Shown: positions 1 through 13,100 of the stretch, piece after piece
How the letters are laid out: every line of letters starts with the position of its first letter
Numbering within the stretch: position 1 is the stretch's first letter
Source of the DNA: Monarcha castaneiventris obscurior
Lineage: Eukaryota > Chordata > Aves > Passeriformes > Monarchidae
DNA: 64,000 nucleotides
Direction of reading: 5' to 3'
Assembly: GCA_026261815.1 (NCBI GenBank)
Contig: JAMPIT010000437.1
Span: 5,034,001 to 5,098,000 of the forward strand
Notes under the pieces: model-generated
Seen by the model: the letters and a program-made list of their open reading frames with translations, nothing else
Database searches by the model: none
What the model was told of the DNA's origin: nothing
Position numbers and translations under genes: made by a program

Positions 1-1159
1 AGGCTACTGACCCTGGACATAGACACTATTTGTTTTATTATCTTCTTGGATTTTTATGGGGTAAAGTCTTTAAAGATATAAAACTTCAGCCCATAAAAAC
101 TTTGGAGGAGAAAACTTTATACGATGAAATCCCCGTGGATTTTTCTGCTCATGCCTTTATGTACTGAAGTCTGTCACTGAGGATGAATTTCTGGCAGCAC
201 GTCCAGGAAGCAGGGATGCCTCCAGAACATTTGCTGTGCTGTGCACCATGTCACTCAGGATGTAGACACACTGAGGAGAGGGTTGGAAGGGCTCAATGGA
301 CTTCCAGGAATTCCTTGCAGAGAGAGCAGGGCCACAGGTTTTTCCCCTTTAGCATGTGTTTTGTTGTCCTTGCATCAAATAGGCCTTTCCACAATGTCCT
401 GTCAGGTGCAAGAAGGAGGATGTTGCTGTTCTGGCCTCAGAGTAGGACTGTGAGGCTCTCGTGAGCGTGGGGGCAGCTCCTAAACTGACAAAATGATAAA
501 GAAAGATGAATTTTTTTTTTTTTTTTTGCATATCTTGCAACTGAGCTCTGCAGAAAGTCTCATCATGCGGAGCTACACTCCAGCCCTTAATTCCAGAGGA
601 GTTAGAAAGCATGAAGTCCTTGAGGTGATCTTATAAGAAAGAGCTTCTCTAGCAAGGTACAATAATGAGCAAAAAAGGGCAGTGACTGACTGAGGCCGCT
701 GAATGTGGTTTACTTCAGCAGTGGACAGAATCTATTGCTCCAGCAAAGATGCAAAAACTTACTTAAAAAGAGTCTGCAGAGTAACCTGGTGATAGGGAAG
801 ATTTCTTTTTGCAGTTACGGGACTGACTCATGCTCTGCTATGTCAGGAGGTTTGTATCCCTGTTTTGGAAGTGTGGGGAATCAGAGAAAGTCTGCAGAGA
901 AACCATATGGAGACAAAGTATCTCAGGGGGTATTTATATTGTCAGCACTTCTATTAAAATACCAATTAATTCCATCACGAAGCACAAGCTTGAGGGATGC
1001 CTCAGTTACAGGTTTGAGGGATGTACATTGCTACCATGGAAAATAAAAAGCCAAAAGACATTCTTAAACAACAAACTTTGTTTTGATCAAGGTTTTAAAC
1101 CTATATTTGACCCAGCACCACCTCATACTCTTCTCTGACCATTTGGACTATGCAATATT
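1..1159. other. Host noncoding DNA, no gene recognised
   Basis: This is AT-rich, CpG-poor sequence with only short, unrelated open frames on both strands. A 17-base T tract lies at 511-527. I see no splice-flanked exon, RNA gene or recognisable transposon before the CR1 tail that begins near 1160. Confidence 0.6.
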
Positions 1160-1356
1160 CAAGGTTTTCTTCCCTGTGAGGGTGGGGAGGCCCTGGCAAA
1201 GGTTGCCCAGAGAAGTTGTGAATGCTCCATGCCTGGAGGAGTTCAAGGTTTGGAGCAATCTGCTCTAGTGGAAGGTGTCTCTGCCCATGGCGTGGGGGGG
1301 AATGAGATGAGACTTAAGGTCCTTTCCAACCCAAACCAGTCTATAATTCTGTGATT
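1160..1356 (+). mobile_element. CR1 LINE 3' tail (truncated)
   Basis: The block has the order typical of the avian CR1 3' end: a TGAGGGTGGGGAGGCCCTGG stretch, then GTTGCCCAGAGAAG, then TAGTGGAAGGTGTCTCTGCC, then CCTTTCCAACCCAAACCA, and finally the degenerate 8-bp terminal repeat (ATTCTGTGATTG). Only the 3' untranslated part is present, as expected from 5' truncation during target-primed reverse transcription. There is no reverse-transcriptase coding sequence, so the copy is inert. The family call comes from recognising these blocks; the subfamily and exact 5' edge are uncertain. Confidence 0.85.
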
Positions 1357-3494
1357 GAACACTCACTAAAATTCTGTTAAGAGCTCATAAAATGAATAGG
1401 TAGATGCCCAAGAAAGGAGCCTTTCCCATGCCAGCTTCTGATGGCAAATGATGTAACTGCTTCAATATTTCTATGAAGCTCTTGCCATTTTGCATTAGAG
1501 CAGACACAGAAGAAGAAAAATGGCACTGTAGTGAAAAAGCTTTCATAACAGTGACAGTAGCTTTCCCTGCCACAGTTCCTAACCTTAATCCTCTTTAACT
1601 ACAGAAAGGTTTAATTTGGAAAATCCAATTATCTTGACATCTAGAATTAGCCAAAAATTTAGATATCGTTCTAGTGCCTTATCTTTCAGCTGCAGTGCAC
1701 ACTCAGCCCCTGTCTCATTTACAGTACAGCAGGAACTGATGCTTTTATTGATGATTTTTATTAATGCAATGGTATCAGACAGGGTAAAGCCATTAGCCTC
1801 TTCTATGAACTGCTTCCACTCCTAGGCTGGTAGTTAGAATTATGGGTGCACTGCAGTGCAACCTATGTGCTTTTCCCTATATCTTTCCAATCATAAAAAG
1901 TGTCTCTGGCAGCCCTGCCACTAAGTCTGTGGCTGTTGTGATACGAATATCTTCTCACCAGCATGATCCTCTTACATAATTTTTATTTTATATTTTTTCT
2001 GAGGGGAAAGAATAAGTAGACAGAATGCCAGAGCACATCCCTTTCTCAGTATGTTTATGGTATGAATAAATCATGTATTATACAATAGATGAGAACTTTC
2101 TGCTTATCTGCCATGTAATGCCTCCCCATTAATGTAGGTCACATCAAATATCAGCTTATTTGGGGTGTTAAGCTATTAAGGTATTTAAGTCTCTGTGAGT
2201 TAGTTTGGATGCAGCGTGTTTTGAAAGGGGATTTGCAGAGCGCAGCAGCGACAGATCCGTGTCTTCCCAAAGCCAGAGGTGCTGCAGAAGGGTTACCTTA
2301 GGCTTCAAGGCCTGCTTGATACTCTAATAAAGTACCTCTTTATGTTTGGGAAGAAAGGAAATCCATGTTTTATATCCTTTCAAAGAGATCACTCGTCATT
2401 AAAGAAGAATCCTGGATGCACAGCTTGTGGAAAGGATGGAGGCTGCTCTGGAAAATCCTTGCCTGTGGTGTCTGTGAACAGGCCAATTATCCTCTACATG
2501 AAGCATGGGTCCAAAACCAGAGTTTTTAATCAGTTTTGTTAACATTGTCCCCTTTTAAATAATGTTTTTGTAGGGAGGAATAGACTAATTCCAGTGAGGC
2601 AATTCCCTGTGGCTGCTCTGGGCTCCCTTCCAGTGCCAGGAGAAGCCTTTTGCCATCCCAAGTGCTCAGCAGGTGTTGGGACAGCTCTGAAGGGCTCCTG
2701 CTAGATCAGAATCAGGTCACAGCTTAAACATCATGTTGTTTTTATGAAAAAAAATTATAAACTGTGCTCAGCTGAACAGCTTTGGCAGCCTGGGCTCAGA
2801 CATCTGAACTCAGACAGGCAGAGCCAAAGGCTGAGCATCACTGAGTGATTTAGGGGGATGTAGTCAGAACTCACTGGCCAACATCTGGATGCTGCATCCA
2901 TCAGGAGGTTCAGGCAAGAGCTTGAGAGACAGGGAGTGAGCCTGGCAAGGAAATACTCCTGGGAGAAAGATGGGAAATTTGCTGTAAGGGGTTTTCAGGG
3001 CTTTTAGCCTGAAGAGGAGAAAAAAAGAGAGAAGAGAAGGAAGCTAAAATGCAGAAACTAACTGAAGGAGATGTCAGTCCTTCCCAGCACAGAGCTCAAT
3101 GTCTTTTGGGAACTTAAATGTGAAGAGATGAATCAGACAGCCTGAGATGGTGACTGATGTGGTTAGCCTGTCAAATGGACAGCACTGCTCAGAGGGTCAG
3201 TGGGAAATAATGCCTGAGTCATTGCAATAGCAAACTACTTTATGTGCCTGAATGGCTGCTAATTTAGTAGAAGCCGAGCTGACTGTATATAGAGATGTTT
3301 CTGAAAAGTGACTCTACCTATTTTTGCATGGTGTGCTCTGTAGTTCTTCAGGAGCAGGTGCACAGGCAGAGCCACATCACCAGTAATGATCCCAGGAACA
3401 GCACTCATTCCTGCCTGCAGCTTCACCTCCCCAAAGAAAGGGGAAGGTATCCGAAAAAAGGGAAGGGGATAATGGATGTGTAACTTCTTAAGGA
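1357..3494. other. Host noncoding DNA, no gene recognised
   Basis: No convincing exon, RNA gene or repeat is visible. The open frames here (up to about 90 codons) have no recognisable domain. The block ends at the target duplication of the solo LTR. Confidence 0.55.
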
Positions 3495-3500
3495 CCTTTG
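3495..3500. repeat. Target-site duplication of solo LTR, left copy
   Basis: CCTTTG directly precedes the 5'-TG of the LTR-like block and is repeated exactly at 4166-4171. A 6-bp duplication is typical of alpha- and betaretrovirus-like (class II) integrases. Confidence 0.75.
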
Positions 3501-4165
3501 TGTAGGGTTCTGGTGTGTAGGGTTCCGGATGGTCGGGACAAACAGGGACAGGAGATCTCTGGTGCTGGTCTTAGAGCATGAGATTTATTGATGAAGGCGT
3601 GGGTGTAAAGGGGACCTGCTAGGAGCTGCCAGACGCAGCTCGAAGCAGGTCAGAGAAGCAGTGAAGAGATGCAGGGGTGCAGAAGTGGTGTAGGAAGAAA
3701 AGGGGCAAGGGTAAAAGCAAGAATGTGAGAGAGCAAGAGAGCAGGGGCAAGAAGGCAGGGCAAGAGGGCGAGTTCCCGTTTGCAGCACAATAAATCATCT
3801 TTTGTGCTGAATATTCTAATTTCCATTAACCAATCTAGAACAAGCTACAAATCTTATAACATTTACATACAGCCTATAGGAATCATTGTATTACCATATG
3901 GGATTACATTTTAAACTCTAAACACTACGTTTTGGACCCTCTGCTAAGCTGGGAAGGTCTGCTCTGACCCTTGGACCTGTCTGCAAGCAGAGGGCATTGT
4001 TTAATCAAAGGGGATTATCTTCAGCCAGCCACACCATTGTTTTCCAGTTGTTCAGTAACTGAGGTTGGGTAATTCATAGCTTGTCTTCATTTCTATCTCG
4101 CTTTTAGTTTTCATATTCTCAGCATCTTTTGTCAGGCAGTCACATCTATGAGGTGTTCTCCCACA
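3501..4165 (-). mobile_element. Solo LTR of a class II-like endogenous retrovirus, reverse orientation
   Basis: The block starts TGTAGGGTTC and ends TTCTCCCACA, so it has TG...CA termini, and it is flanked by perfect 6-bp duplications (CCTTTG). On the minus strand there is an AATAAA polyadenylation signal (plus-strand 3584-3589) about 85 bp from the LTR 3' end, which sets the orientation. No primer site, polypurine tract or coding sequence adjoins it, so it is a solo LTR left by LTR-LTR recombination. The end at 3501-3530 contains a near-repeat of TGTAGGGTTC. It is nearly twice the length of the LTRs at 22740 and 30566 and looks like a different family. The flanking duplication makes the boundaries secure; the family name is not known to me. 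Confidence 0.8.
3584..3589 (-). terminator. Polyadenylation signal of solo LTR
   Basis: TTTATT on the plus strand reads AATAAA on the minus strand, inside the reverse-oriented solo LTR and upstream of its 3' end. It is the only such hexamer near that end. Confidence 0.6.
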
Positions 4166-4171
4166 CCTTTG
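4166..4171. repeat. Target-site duplication of solo LTR, right copy
   Basis: This is an exact CCTTTG copy of 3495-3500, immediately after the CA terminus. Confidence 0.75.
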
Positions 4172-7100
4172 CAATTCAAGGGAACGATGAGGGCCTGAGA
4201 ACAGCACAAAATGGGTGGGTTTCTGCACTGGTTTTCCAGGTTTCCTTTGTAAATCTTAAAGCTCTGCTTTGCAACCTGTAAAATCCAGAACAAACAGAAA
4301 ATTCTGCTTTTGAAATATGTACATTACTTTTGAGCTGCCCTGTGGGTTTTTTACATGGTCTAGAGCTTTGCTAACCAGGTTGTTCCTGTTGAGCATCCTT
4401 GAGGCATGATTTATGGGCCCTGTTAACACTTACAACCCTAATTGGGTTGATAATTTGTTTAATATTGGGATTTCAACAGCTAGCAACTACTGCAAGGTAT
4501 GTGTTGTCTATTACATTCAGCTAGTATTAAATAAATCCATCTTTCTTCAAATCAAAGACAATTAATCCATCTGCTTTAATAATTGTGACATTTAAGCTAA
4601 TACCTTCTCTTAGCATTATAATTCAAGCAGTACTTATGCTACCATCAATGATTTGGTACCAGAAAAATAGAAGCAGGTAGAAAATACGTGGAAATAGGTA
4701 TTATTAAAGAAGAAAGAATGCAAGAAAATGGTTAAATTCCTTGGTTTTGTACATGTAAATTGTTTCTGAAATGGAAATATCAGCAATAACAACGGCAGCG
4801 AAAAGCTCCCAAATCAGCATCAATGTGATAGAAACTCTCTGTTATGTTATTTTATTTGCCTTCTCAATCCAGTTTTCAATTACTCCATATTTTGACTACA
4901 GTACCTGAGAGGAGAATGATGCTGATTTTCTGCAGCTGAGAGTTATGTCTTACAAAGAGTGTATCCCAAAGGCAGACTGGTCTGAATCCCCAAAATGCCA
5001 TACATAGGAAGAGGCTCATTCTGCCCTGAAAAGATGTTATTAATTTTAATTTTGACAAGTTGCTGCAGTCATGATGCAATGAGGACATAGGAAACCCACA
5101 AACTGGTCAGAGGCTGCACTGAGATCATCTGGACACCAGTGAGATGTCTTAAGAACAAACTGATCTTCCTGCTTAGGGACCAAAACCTTTTTGTTCTAAT
5201 GACCAGGGTAAGGAATATAATTATGTCCAAACTTTCCACCAGGAAATTAAAAGCTCAGTGCTTCAAGGCAAGTGTTGGTCTTCAATATGACCATAGATGT
5301 GGAAGAGAGAGGAATACCTATTGGTGTCATTGAAGAGCTATAAGAGAAATATTATCTCTTTCCTGGCATGAGAAAATTTAAAATGAATTCTTAAAGCAGC
5401 AACAAGCTTCATGGACCTCTGGGGCAATACAGACTCAGGCACATGGACACCTGCCCCTGCCAGTGCACCCAGGAGCCATGGACCTCACATGGATTTTCCC
5501 CAGATTTGATTAAAGAAGGGACTTTCCTGCAGTGAAGTGTGGCACAGCATGAGCTGCTAAAATACCTTCAAGAATTAATGAGAAATACGTTTCCTCAGTG
5601 ATATGATGGCCGGGCTGCCCAGAGAGGCTGCCTGTCAGCTCCTATCAGTCATTCCATTAGGAGGATTGCAAAACATCCCTGCTGTTGCCAGCTTGGAAAC
5701 CTGGCGCTCCAGAGCAGGGCACGGGTGAAACGTGAGCACACAGCACTGCTGACAGGCCTGGGCACCAGCTGGGGCTGCACAGGAGGGTTTGGCTACCAAG
5801 AGCTTTTCCCTCTTAACTTCCTTGCCTTGGATTTTCACCCCGCAAGGTGTGAGATGAAGCTGAGCTCCACAGGAGCTGACAGCGCTCGTCGCTGCGCTGG
5901 AGGTGCTCGGCCGCCTGGCAAGGGCTGGGTTATTGTTTGCTTTTCTGGGTGAGGTGTGTGCTGCCCTGTGCTTGCAGCAGCCCAGGATTTTGGGGTGGAA
6001 GCACCTGGTGTTCATAACAGTGACCAGAGTGCAAAACAAAGGTCTGAATACCCAGACCTCCATGTGCTGCTGGAAGCTTTCTCTGTGGCGCTGAGTTTGG
6101 CTGACAGAAATCTCCTCAGAAACACAAGTTGCCTTTTCAGTGTGCTAAGAGCCACACTGTGGTGGCTGCAGTCTTGCCCAGAACACTGGGGCTGAGCAGG
6201 AATTAAAGCTAAAAGCCCAGTTTACTCCAATGCAAATTAAAGGCCTCCATTCGAGCTGCAGCAAATACATGTTGGCTGCATTCTGGAATTAAGGTTTTTA
6301 GTACAGATGGCTATGGAAGTGTGCATATAAGCTTTAAAATGCTTTCCTGGGGTTCTGTTAGTTTCTGCAACATGTGCATGGCTGGTGCAATGACATTTAG
6401 AGTAAGACTTTGGCTAGGTGGGATTGACTTTGGATCTAAGTGCACAGTGGATGCTAGAGCTCAGCTTTTACCACAAAATAGGCTGCATGGTTTTCACAAT
6501 GCAATAATAAAAGCAATTAAAATTTGTAATGTGTTAATGAGTTAAGACTGAGATAATAATAAATGAGGTAATAATTTATACTAAGATGGGAGCGCCAGAT
6601 ATTGTTGAAGTCAGGCTGTGACTTTCAAGGTATTTGCACAGTTCCTGTTTGACAACACTGGGCATTTTTGACACTATCAGAGTGTATGGGTGTGATATAT
6701 TTTCATTCACAGGATGAAACATCCAGCGTATATTGCACAGTTTTTAGCCAGTGGAAATTGTCTGGCAAGGTGTGGGTAAAACTGGACAGTTTGGGGAGGG
6801 ACTCTTTCTGTGGGATGAAATATCACAAGCCTACTCTTTGTTTTGTTATTACCAGCTGAGAAATTGCATTGCAGACAAGAAATGCTGGGGAGCTTACATG
6901 ACTGTAGTAATAAGTAAGTTTCAACTTTGTCTTGCTGCTACCACTCTGAAGATATTTACTATAATACATTTAATTTTTCCATTATTATTTATTGTGATGA
7001 ACTCTATTTAATTCATCTATTTTTAATCTAACAGCTAATACACAAATCATCCAGTGCATATCTCTAGTGGGTTATGAAAAGAAGCCCATTCATTTGATGA

Positions 7101-10100
7101 TATGTTAGCTTTGAATGTATATTTTCAATCCACACAGTAAAATATTTGAACAGAGAAAAAGGCCCAACTTGCTGAATAATATTATCCATTGCAAATTACT
7201 TTTCCACCACTCATCAGCATTATACCTTTGTCTCAGAGTAGAATGGAAGTTGGGTATTAATATTCAAATCCAACACAGGGCATTAGGTGTTACATATGAC
7301 TGTACAGAAGATCCAGAAATAGATGATTTACTTTAAAGGGGACAATCAAAGAAAGCTAATCAAAAAGCTAATCAAAAAGAATATTTAAAGTTGCCTTGAT
7401 CATGATCCATAGGTACATATGCAGGGAGAAGGTAAGATGAGCTAAAGGATCTTTAAGCTTTCAGAAATTAATGCATAATATAGATTGATGGAAGTTTGGA
7501 TTGAATGAGTAAGTAATTTGTAAATTGGGGCAAAACAGGGGAAAAAACCTGCAACAAATCATCTATTAGATGGTCAATGGTAGATATTCCATTCCTAAAA
7601 TGTTTAAATGGGCATAGGGTGACTTTGACCAGTCTCTGCTTTCCTCTTGTGGCACCAATGCAGGAAGGTAGGGGTGCAGTTCTGTGGTGTTTTTATGCAG
7701 AAAGTAAGGTAATTCATTAGCAGGAGCCCATGTAGCCTTAAAAATGTAGCAGTACAAACCTTGCAGTGTGCCTAAGAGGAGGTACACAGTCACATGGAAC
7801 AGGGTACTGCCAAAGAAGAAGAAATATGTAAGAACTAATAATGAAGAGGGGAGCAATTTTAGGATGTTTTAAGAATGGTTTTAAAGAAGGAGGACTCCTG
7901 GCAGTTGATGTCAGGGATAGGAGAAGTTCAAAGGAAAGCATAAACCCCATATCAGGAGAAGAACACCAAAGGAGATACAAGATAAAGACTGCTCTGAGCA
8001 CGAGGAATAGATCAGGAGGGAAAACACAGTGATTGGGAAGTAGGATAAATAATAAAGAGCTTTGCGGATGTGAATTAAAGGCGTGAATTTTTTGCAGTAA
8101 AGATGTTGACTGAACAATTTGAATGGTGTGTACAATATTTTGAAGCCATGACAGAAGTAGAAGACAGGAAAGCCTTTTCCAGCAGTTAAAAGGATCATGA
8201 CACAAAGAAACAAAAGTAGTCAATGCCATGCCAGAAGGTTATATACATGACCCACTGATCAGGGCAAAGAGTGACATGTTTAATCTAAAAATCTTTCTTC
8301 ACAGAAGGAAAAAAGAAATCATTCTGTTCCCCATCTATTCCCTTTTCCTTGGAAAAAGTTGCTCATGGTTGTGAGCCAGAGCTGGGGCAGAGGAGTAGTT
8401 AGCACGAAGCGCGTGCATCAATAGCTGTTGCTTTGGTTACAAAGGCACATGAGCATGTATAGTTGTGACAAGTTATTTTCAGCTTTTACACCACAAAATA
8501 GAGAGAATATTAACAAAAAAAGATTATGCTACCTCTGCTCAGTCTCTCTGCGGTGGAAAGTCCCAGTGCAGTGTCACATGCTGCATCATTGTGATAATTG
8601 TTGCTGTGTGCACTGGTGACATTGAAGTCAGCCCTGGTGCTCAGTGCACAGAACTCATCAGCTCCGGGAGAGAAAGGTTGTTTCTGGTGCTGGGGATGTA
8701 TCTTCAGTTTCTCAAGTGCAGGCTCTTGAGTGGGAGCAGCACTGGGCACCCAGCTGCCTCTCCTGTGTGTGTGTGTGTCAGCAACTCGGTGCCGCTGAAT
8801 CCCTCGCGGAGCCCACGCTCAGGCACACAAACAAGAGGCACAAAATCGCAGAGCATTCTCTGTCTCCTGGTGAAAATCAAGTGCAGTGGGGGATCAAACA
8901 AATGGTTTGATCTCTACTGACGTTTCAAAGCTTCTGCAGTCGAAGATGACAGAGACTTGGGAGAAAGGCAAGGAGTGGGAGTGGGGCGCAAACACCAAGG
9001 TGGTGCCTCTTGGTACCACAGGGGTCCAGCCAGGCCCACGCAGGAACTTTCTGTCTGGAAGAGAAATGTGCTGTGAGCTCTGGAGTATTGATGAGCCAGA
9101 ATTCTACCACTGCCAACATCCTTTGGCCCTTGCTATTCAGCAGCTGATGGTAATGGCTGGAAGAAGTTCAGAACCCCCTTCGCTTCTGGTTCATTCCCAC
9201 ATTAGCCCAACCACAACTTCTGGTTTAGACTCTGTGTGGAGGCACCAGGATGAATCTTGTCCTTCACACCACTTTTTCAGCCCTGTTGCATAGCAGGATG
9301 GCCTGAACCCCTGGGGGAGAGGACAGCTATGACAGCTCCTCCTTTAACGGGTTACCCTTTGAAGCTTCATGTCCATGACATCAAGAAGGAAAGTCAATGG
9401 ATGCCAGTGTAAAGGGACAAAAAAAGACATTCCGTTTGAAGGATGACCCCTTCATAAAACGTGTTTGTGAACTCAAGATTTTAAACGAGTCTGACCCAGT
9501 GGGGAAAAAAAATCAAACTGTTCTGTACAGAAGAAATTCTCTGCTGGAAAGCACATATGAAAGTTCACAGGCACTGCAAACACTAGCCCAGTGGGTAATT
9601 CTCTGAATGAGATGCACTTTGCACTCACAGCAGTACTGAAATTCAGCAGCTCCTGGGACTCGGATTTATTCCATTTTTACCAATAAGAATGCAACTAATA
9701 ATAGTTTAAAAAAGGAAGAATATGCCATGTGGGGGAAGATATAAAAACCACATTCTGATCTTTATTGCTCTGGATTATGTCAGACACTTTGCATGAAGTA
9801 CAGAGGTACCAGGTGTGCTCACAGAATTAGCTAAAATGGGATCAGAATCAAACCCTGAAATTTTGTTGCATGGCACATACACTGTTCCTAGAATCCCTAA
9901 ATTCTTTGTATGGACAAAGAGAACTTGAGGACCAGGTCCATTCTGGGAGGCAGGAGGGTTTTCCATCATCTGAGGCCCCAAATGCTTCCCTACCTCTGTG
10001 GATAAAGCTGGATCTTCACTGGCAGTGGCAAACTCCTGCAGAAATGAGCCTTTCCCAGTAAAGGATCCTTTCACCACCAACTTTGCTCCTCAGAGTGGAA

Positions 10101-13100
10101 GGGAGTACTCTTCAACTTGAATTTGTGCTGATGGGGCTGAACAGCCATCTTAAATAAGTATCACTCAAGAGAGGAGTCTCATTAAAGTCAATGGTCTACT
10201 CCTCACATCAGTAATCTTGGTAGAGTGGGGTCTTGCCTACTCATCCTTCACAGAGCACTGCAGGTTCCTCTGAGACCATTTGTTACAGCCATTTTTTTGC
10301 TCCCCTTCCAGTTGAAGAGTTTGGAAAGTTGTCAGAGGATTAGTACCATGCAAATTGTGAGAGGAAAGTGTCACTGAGGTAGGAAGACTTCACAAAAAAT
10401 TGCTTAGGGGGCTATACAGTATCCAGAATTAAATTTTATAGCACTCCATAAAATTGAAGTATGAGTCAAGGGTTAACAACCTTGAATTTTGCCCTTAAAA
10501 TTAGTCCAAGAAATCTACTTCATTATAAATACCGTGGTACTGTATCGTGTCCTGTTGATTGATATGCCCAAGAGCTACCTTTGTCGGCAGTCTTTTAAGC
10601 AGCAATCCTTCATTTTGATCTTAATAGTGATATAAGCACCTCCTTCCTCATTGGGCTATCAATTTTTAGCTGCCAATACAGATGGATGGGGTCGCTTGTT
10701 GCACACATGGTGCCTCCTGTCATGATGAATGTATAGTCAGCAATCATGGCCCTCCTCCTGACAAAAGCAGAATAAATGAGTGTACAGGGAGGGAAGGATG
10801 CATATAGCAATATTTAATGCATGTGATATTAGAAGAGTGCAACATGAGTTTTTACCAAAAGATTACACATAACTCTCAGTCTTTGTCCAGCCTTAAGACA
10901 AGCGTTGGTAAATTTTTTAAACTATCTGCCAAAAAGCAGTATTTTATTTTAATAACTTTTCAGTATTTTGCTCTAAGCAAATATTTAATGGCTGCTATAG
11001 AATATTTTAGCCTGGTTTTTCTTTTTTTTTTTCCTTTAAAGTATTTGGGGATGAAATATCTTTATATGTAAGTACATTCCTTCTAGGACAGCATCAACAT
11101 GTACCATATCCCCTATCTTGGCAGCCTTGGAATATCACTTGTCTGTGGCAAACTCAGACACAGTTCACTTTTGATTAAACTATAGCTTAAAACCCACCCC
11201 AAACTAAAAGTAATCAGCTATCTTGTCACCTAATTGAGTACGCTTTAGTACTCCCACTGTCTGTGACAATCATTGCATTGCTCTTTCTAGGCTGAGGGAT
11301 ATTAAAAAACTATTGTGCAAAGGATATTAATGCAGAGTCTTAACAGACTTTAGAAAATCAGTTTGCTTTTATGGCTGCCTCTCTATGCTGCTCTCTGTTT
11401 CCTTTCCTCTAGAGATTCCAAATCAAATTAAATGTGACTAGATGTAATTCCAAATTGTCACTTTAGTCAATTAAACATATAATAATCTTGTGTACCTAAT
11501 TACTAGCTCCAAAAGTTTATTTGTTGATGTAGTGCTATCAATGTGTACTTCTGCATGTCCCCCTTATCATTGCCTATACATTAATTGTGGTTTGACATTA
11601 CTGTAAATTGAATTTGAAATTTCCCCCTAGTTAAAAGTCTCTCACAAACAGTAATCCCAATCCGGTTGTAATACCCTTTCAGAATGTACTTTCCAAGGCT
11701 GTATTATGTTCTTAATGAGATATAACCAAAAATACATGGATTTAACAATAAACATTTCAAAACAGGCCCAGTATCAGGGGGTAACATATTGTTACAAACA
11801 GGAACTAAATCTTCCCTCAGATGTTCTCATATAGCTCCCATTAATTTCACTGGGAGAAAAGCAATTCAGTAGGATCCATGGATTTTTGCATAAGGACTGG
11901 ATTTAGCCATAAGCTTTATCCAATGCTCATTCAAATCATTGGCAAGAATCCTCTTGACTGCACTAGAACAAAGAGCAGTTTCTAATTGAACATCGTTAGC
12001 CCAGCCGGCACAGGATGAACAAAGGATAAAATCCTCATTGCCTTGAAAATAATTGGCAAACTGCTCATGGGCTCCAAGTGGAGCCAGGGTTTAATCTCAG
12101 GAATGACATATGGACCCTGTGGATGAAGCAGAGGAGGTGAGCAAAGCACCCAGCTTTGCCTGCTTGAGCTGGTGATGGTTTTAAGGAAAGACCTTCAGTG
12201 TGTCCTGAGCTGCAAACAAGAAATAAGCCTGTAGCACAATATGGGGGAGGGCCGAATGAATGGGTCCTGTTATTCCGTGCCTTTGATCCACTGCAAAGCT
12301 TCCAGCTCCCGTGGCAGTGGCACTGGCTGGTCCACAGCTCTGTACCTCAGTGCTGGTTGCTCCTGCAGCCACCTTGACAGAAAAAAGGGACTTCCAATCT
12401 GAATATAAGCCAGACTGAAGCACTGAAAGTTTGTGGGTTTTTTGCAGTCAGAGGTTGTTTGCAAGTGGTCATGTACAATCTGGGATCCCATAGTTATATT
12501 GCCCTCTCCACTGCTCTCATTCCAAAGGTTATAACTGTCAGATCCTTAACCCCGAGCCAAGGCGTTCTCCTCCCAGCCTGGCCCTGCTGTCAGAGGTGCA
12601 CAGAGTCCTGGGAAAACCTGGCATCAATCCTTGGACAAGTTGCTTCATCTTTCGCTGTTTCTCAGCATCAGCTGTGAAATGCAGACACTCATATTTGACT
12701 GATTTACTGATTTGTTGTGTGAGTCCCCCTGGCTCAATCTTTTGCTAATCCTTCACAGCCTGCACAGCACAATGTCGCTCTGATCGTGGCAGAAGTCTCC
12801 AGGCATTGCTGCAGTCCAGACAAATGCCTTTTCTCTTTATTCTTCCTTCTTAATTTGTCCTTATTTAAATAATCAGAAGCACACTTACATTTCCAGCATT
12901 CGTGTTTAGTTTTTCAACGTCTGCTGTTATCCCTGATAGATTTCCCCTGTACTGCCACAAGTTGCATCAGCAGTGGTGAGGCACAGGCACAAAACCCCAC
13001 TGAGCCTTCTGAGTGCCTCCATCCCAATTTTACTTCTCAGTTCCTCGGTCACAGGGAACACACACAGGCCAGGACCAATGCTTGCTACTGTGACCTCAGG

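Noticed and set aside
7738..8229. 163-codon minus-strand open frame with hydrophobic stretches, overlapping others at 7566-7856 and 7911-8213
   Set aside because: It has no recognisable domain and is rich in Leu, Ser and Phe, as expected from the complement of A/G-rich DNA. There is no promoter or splice context, and frames overlap in more than one register.
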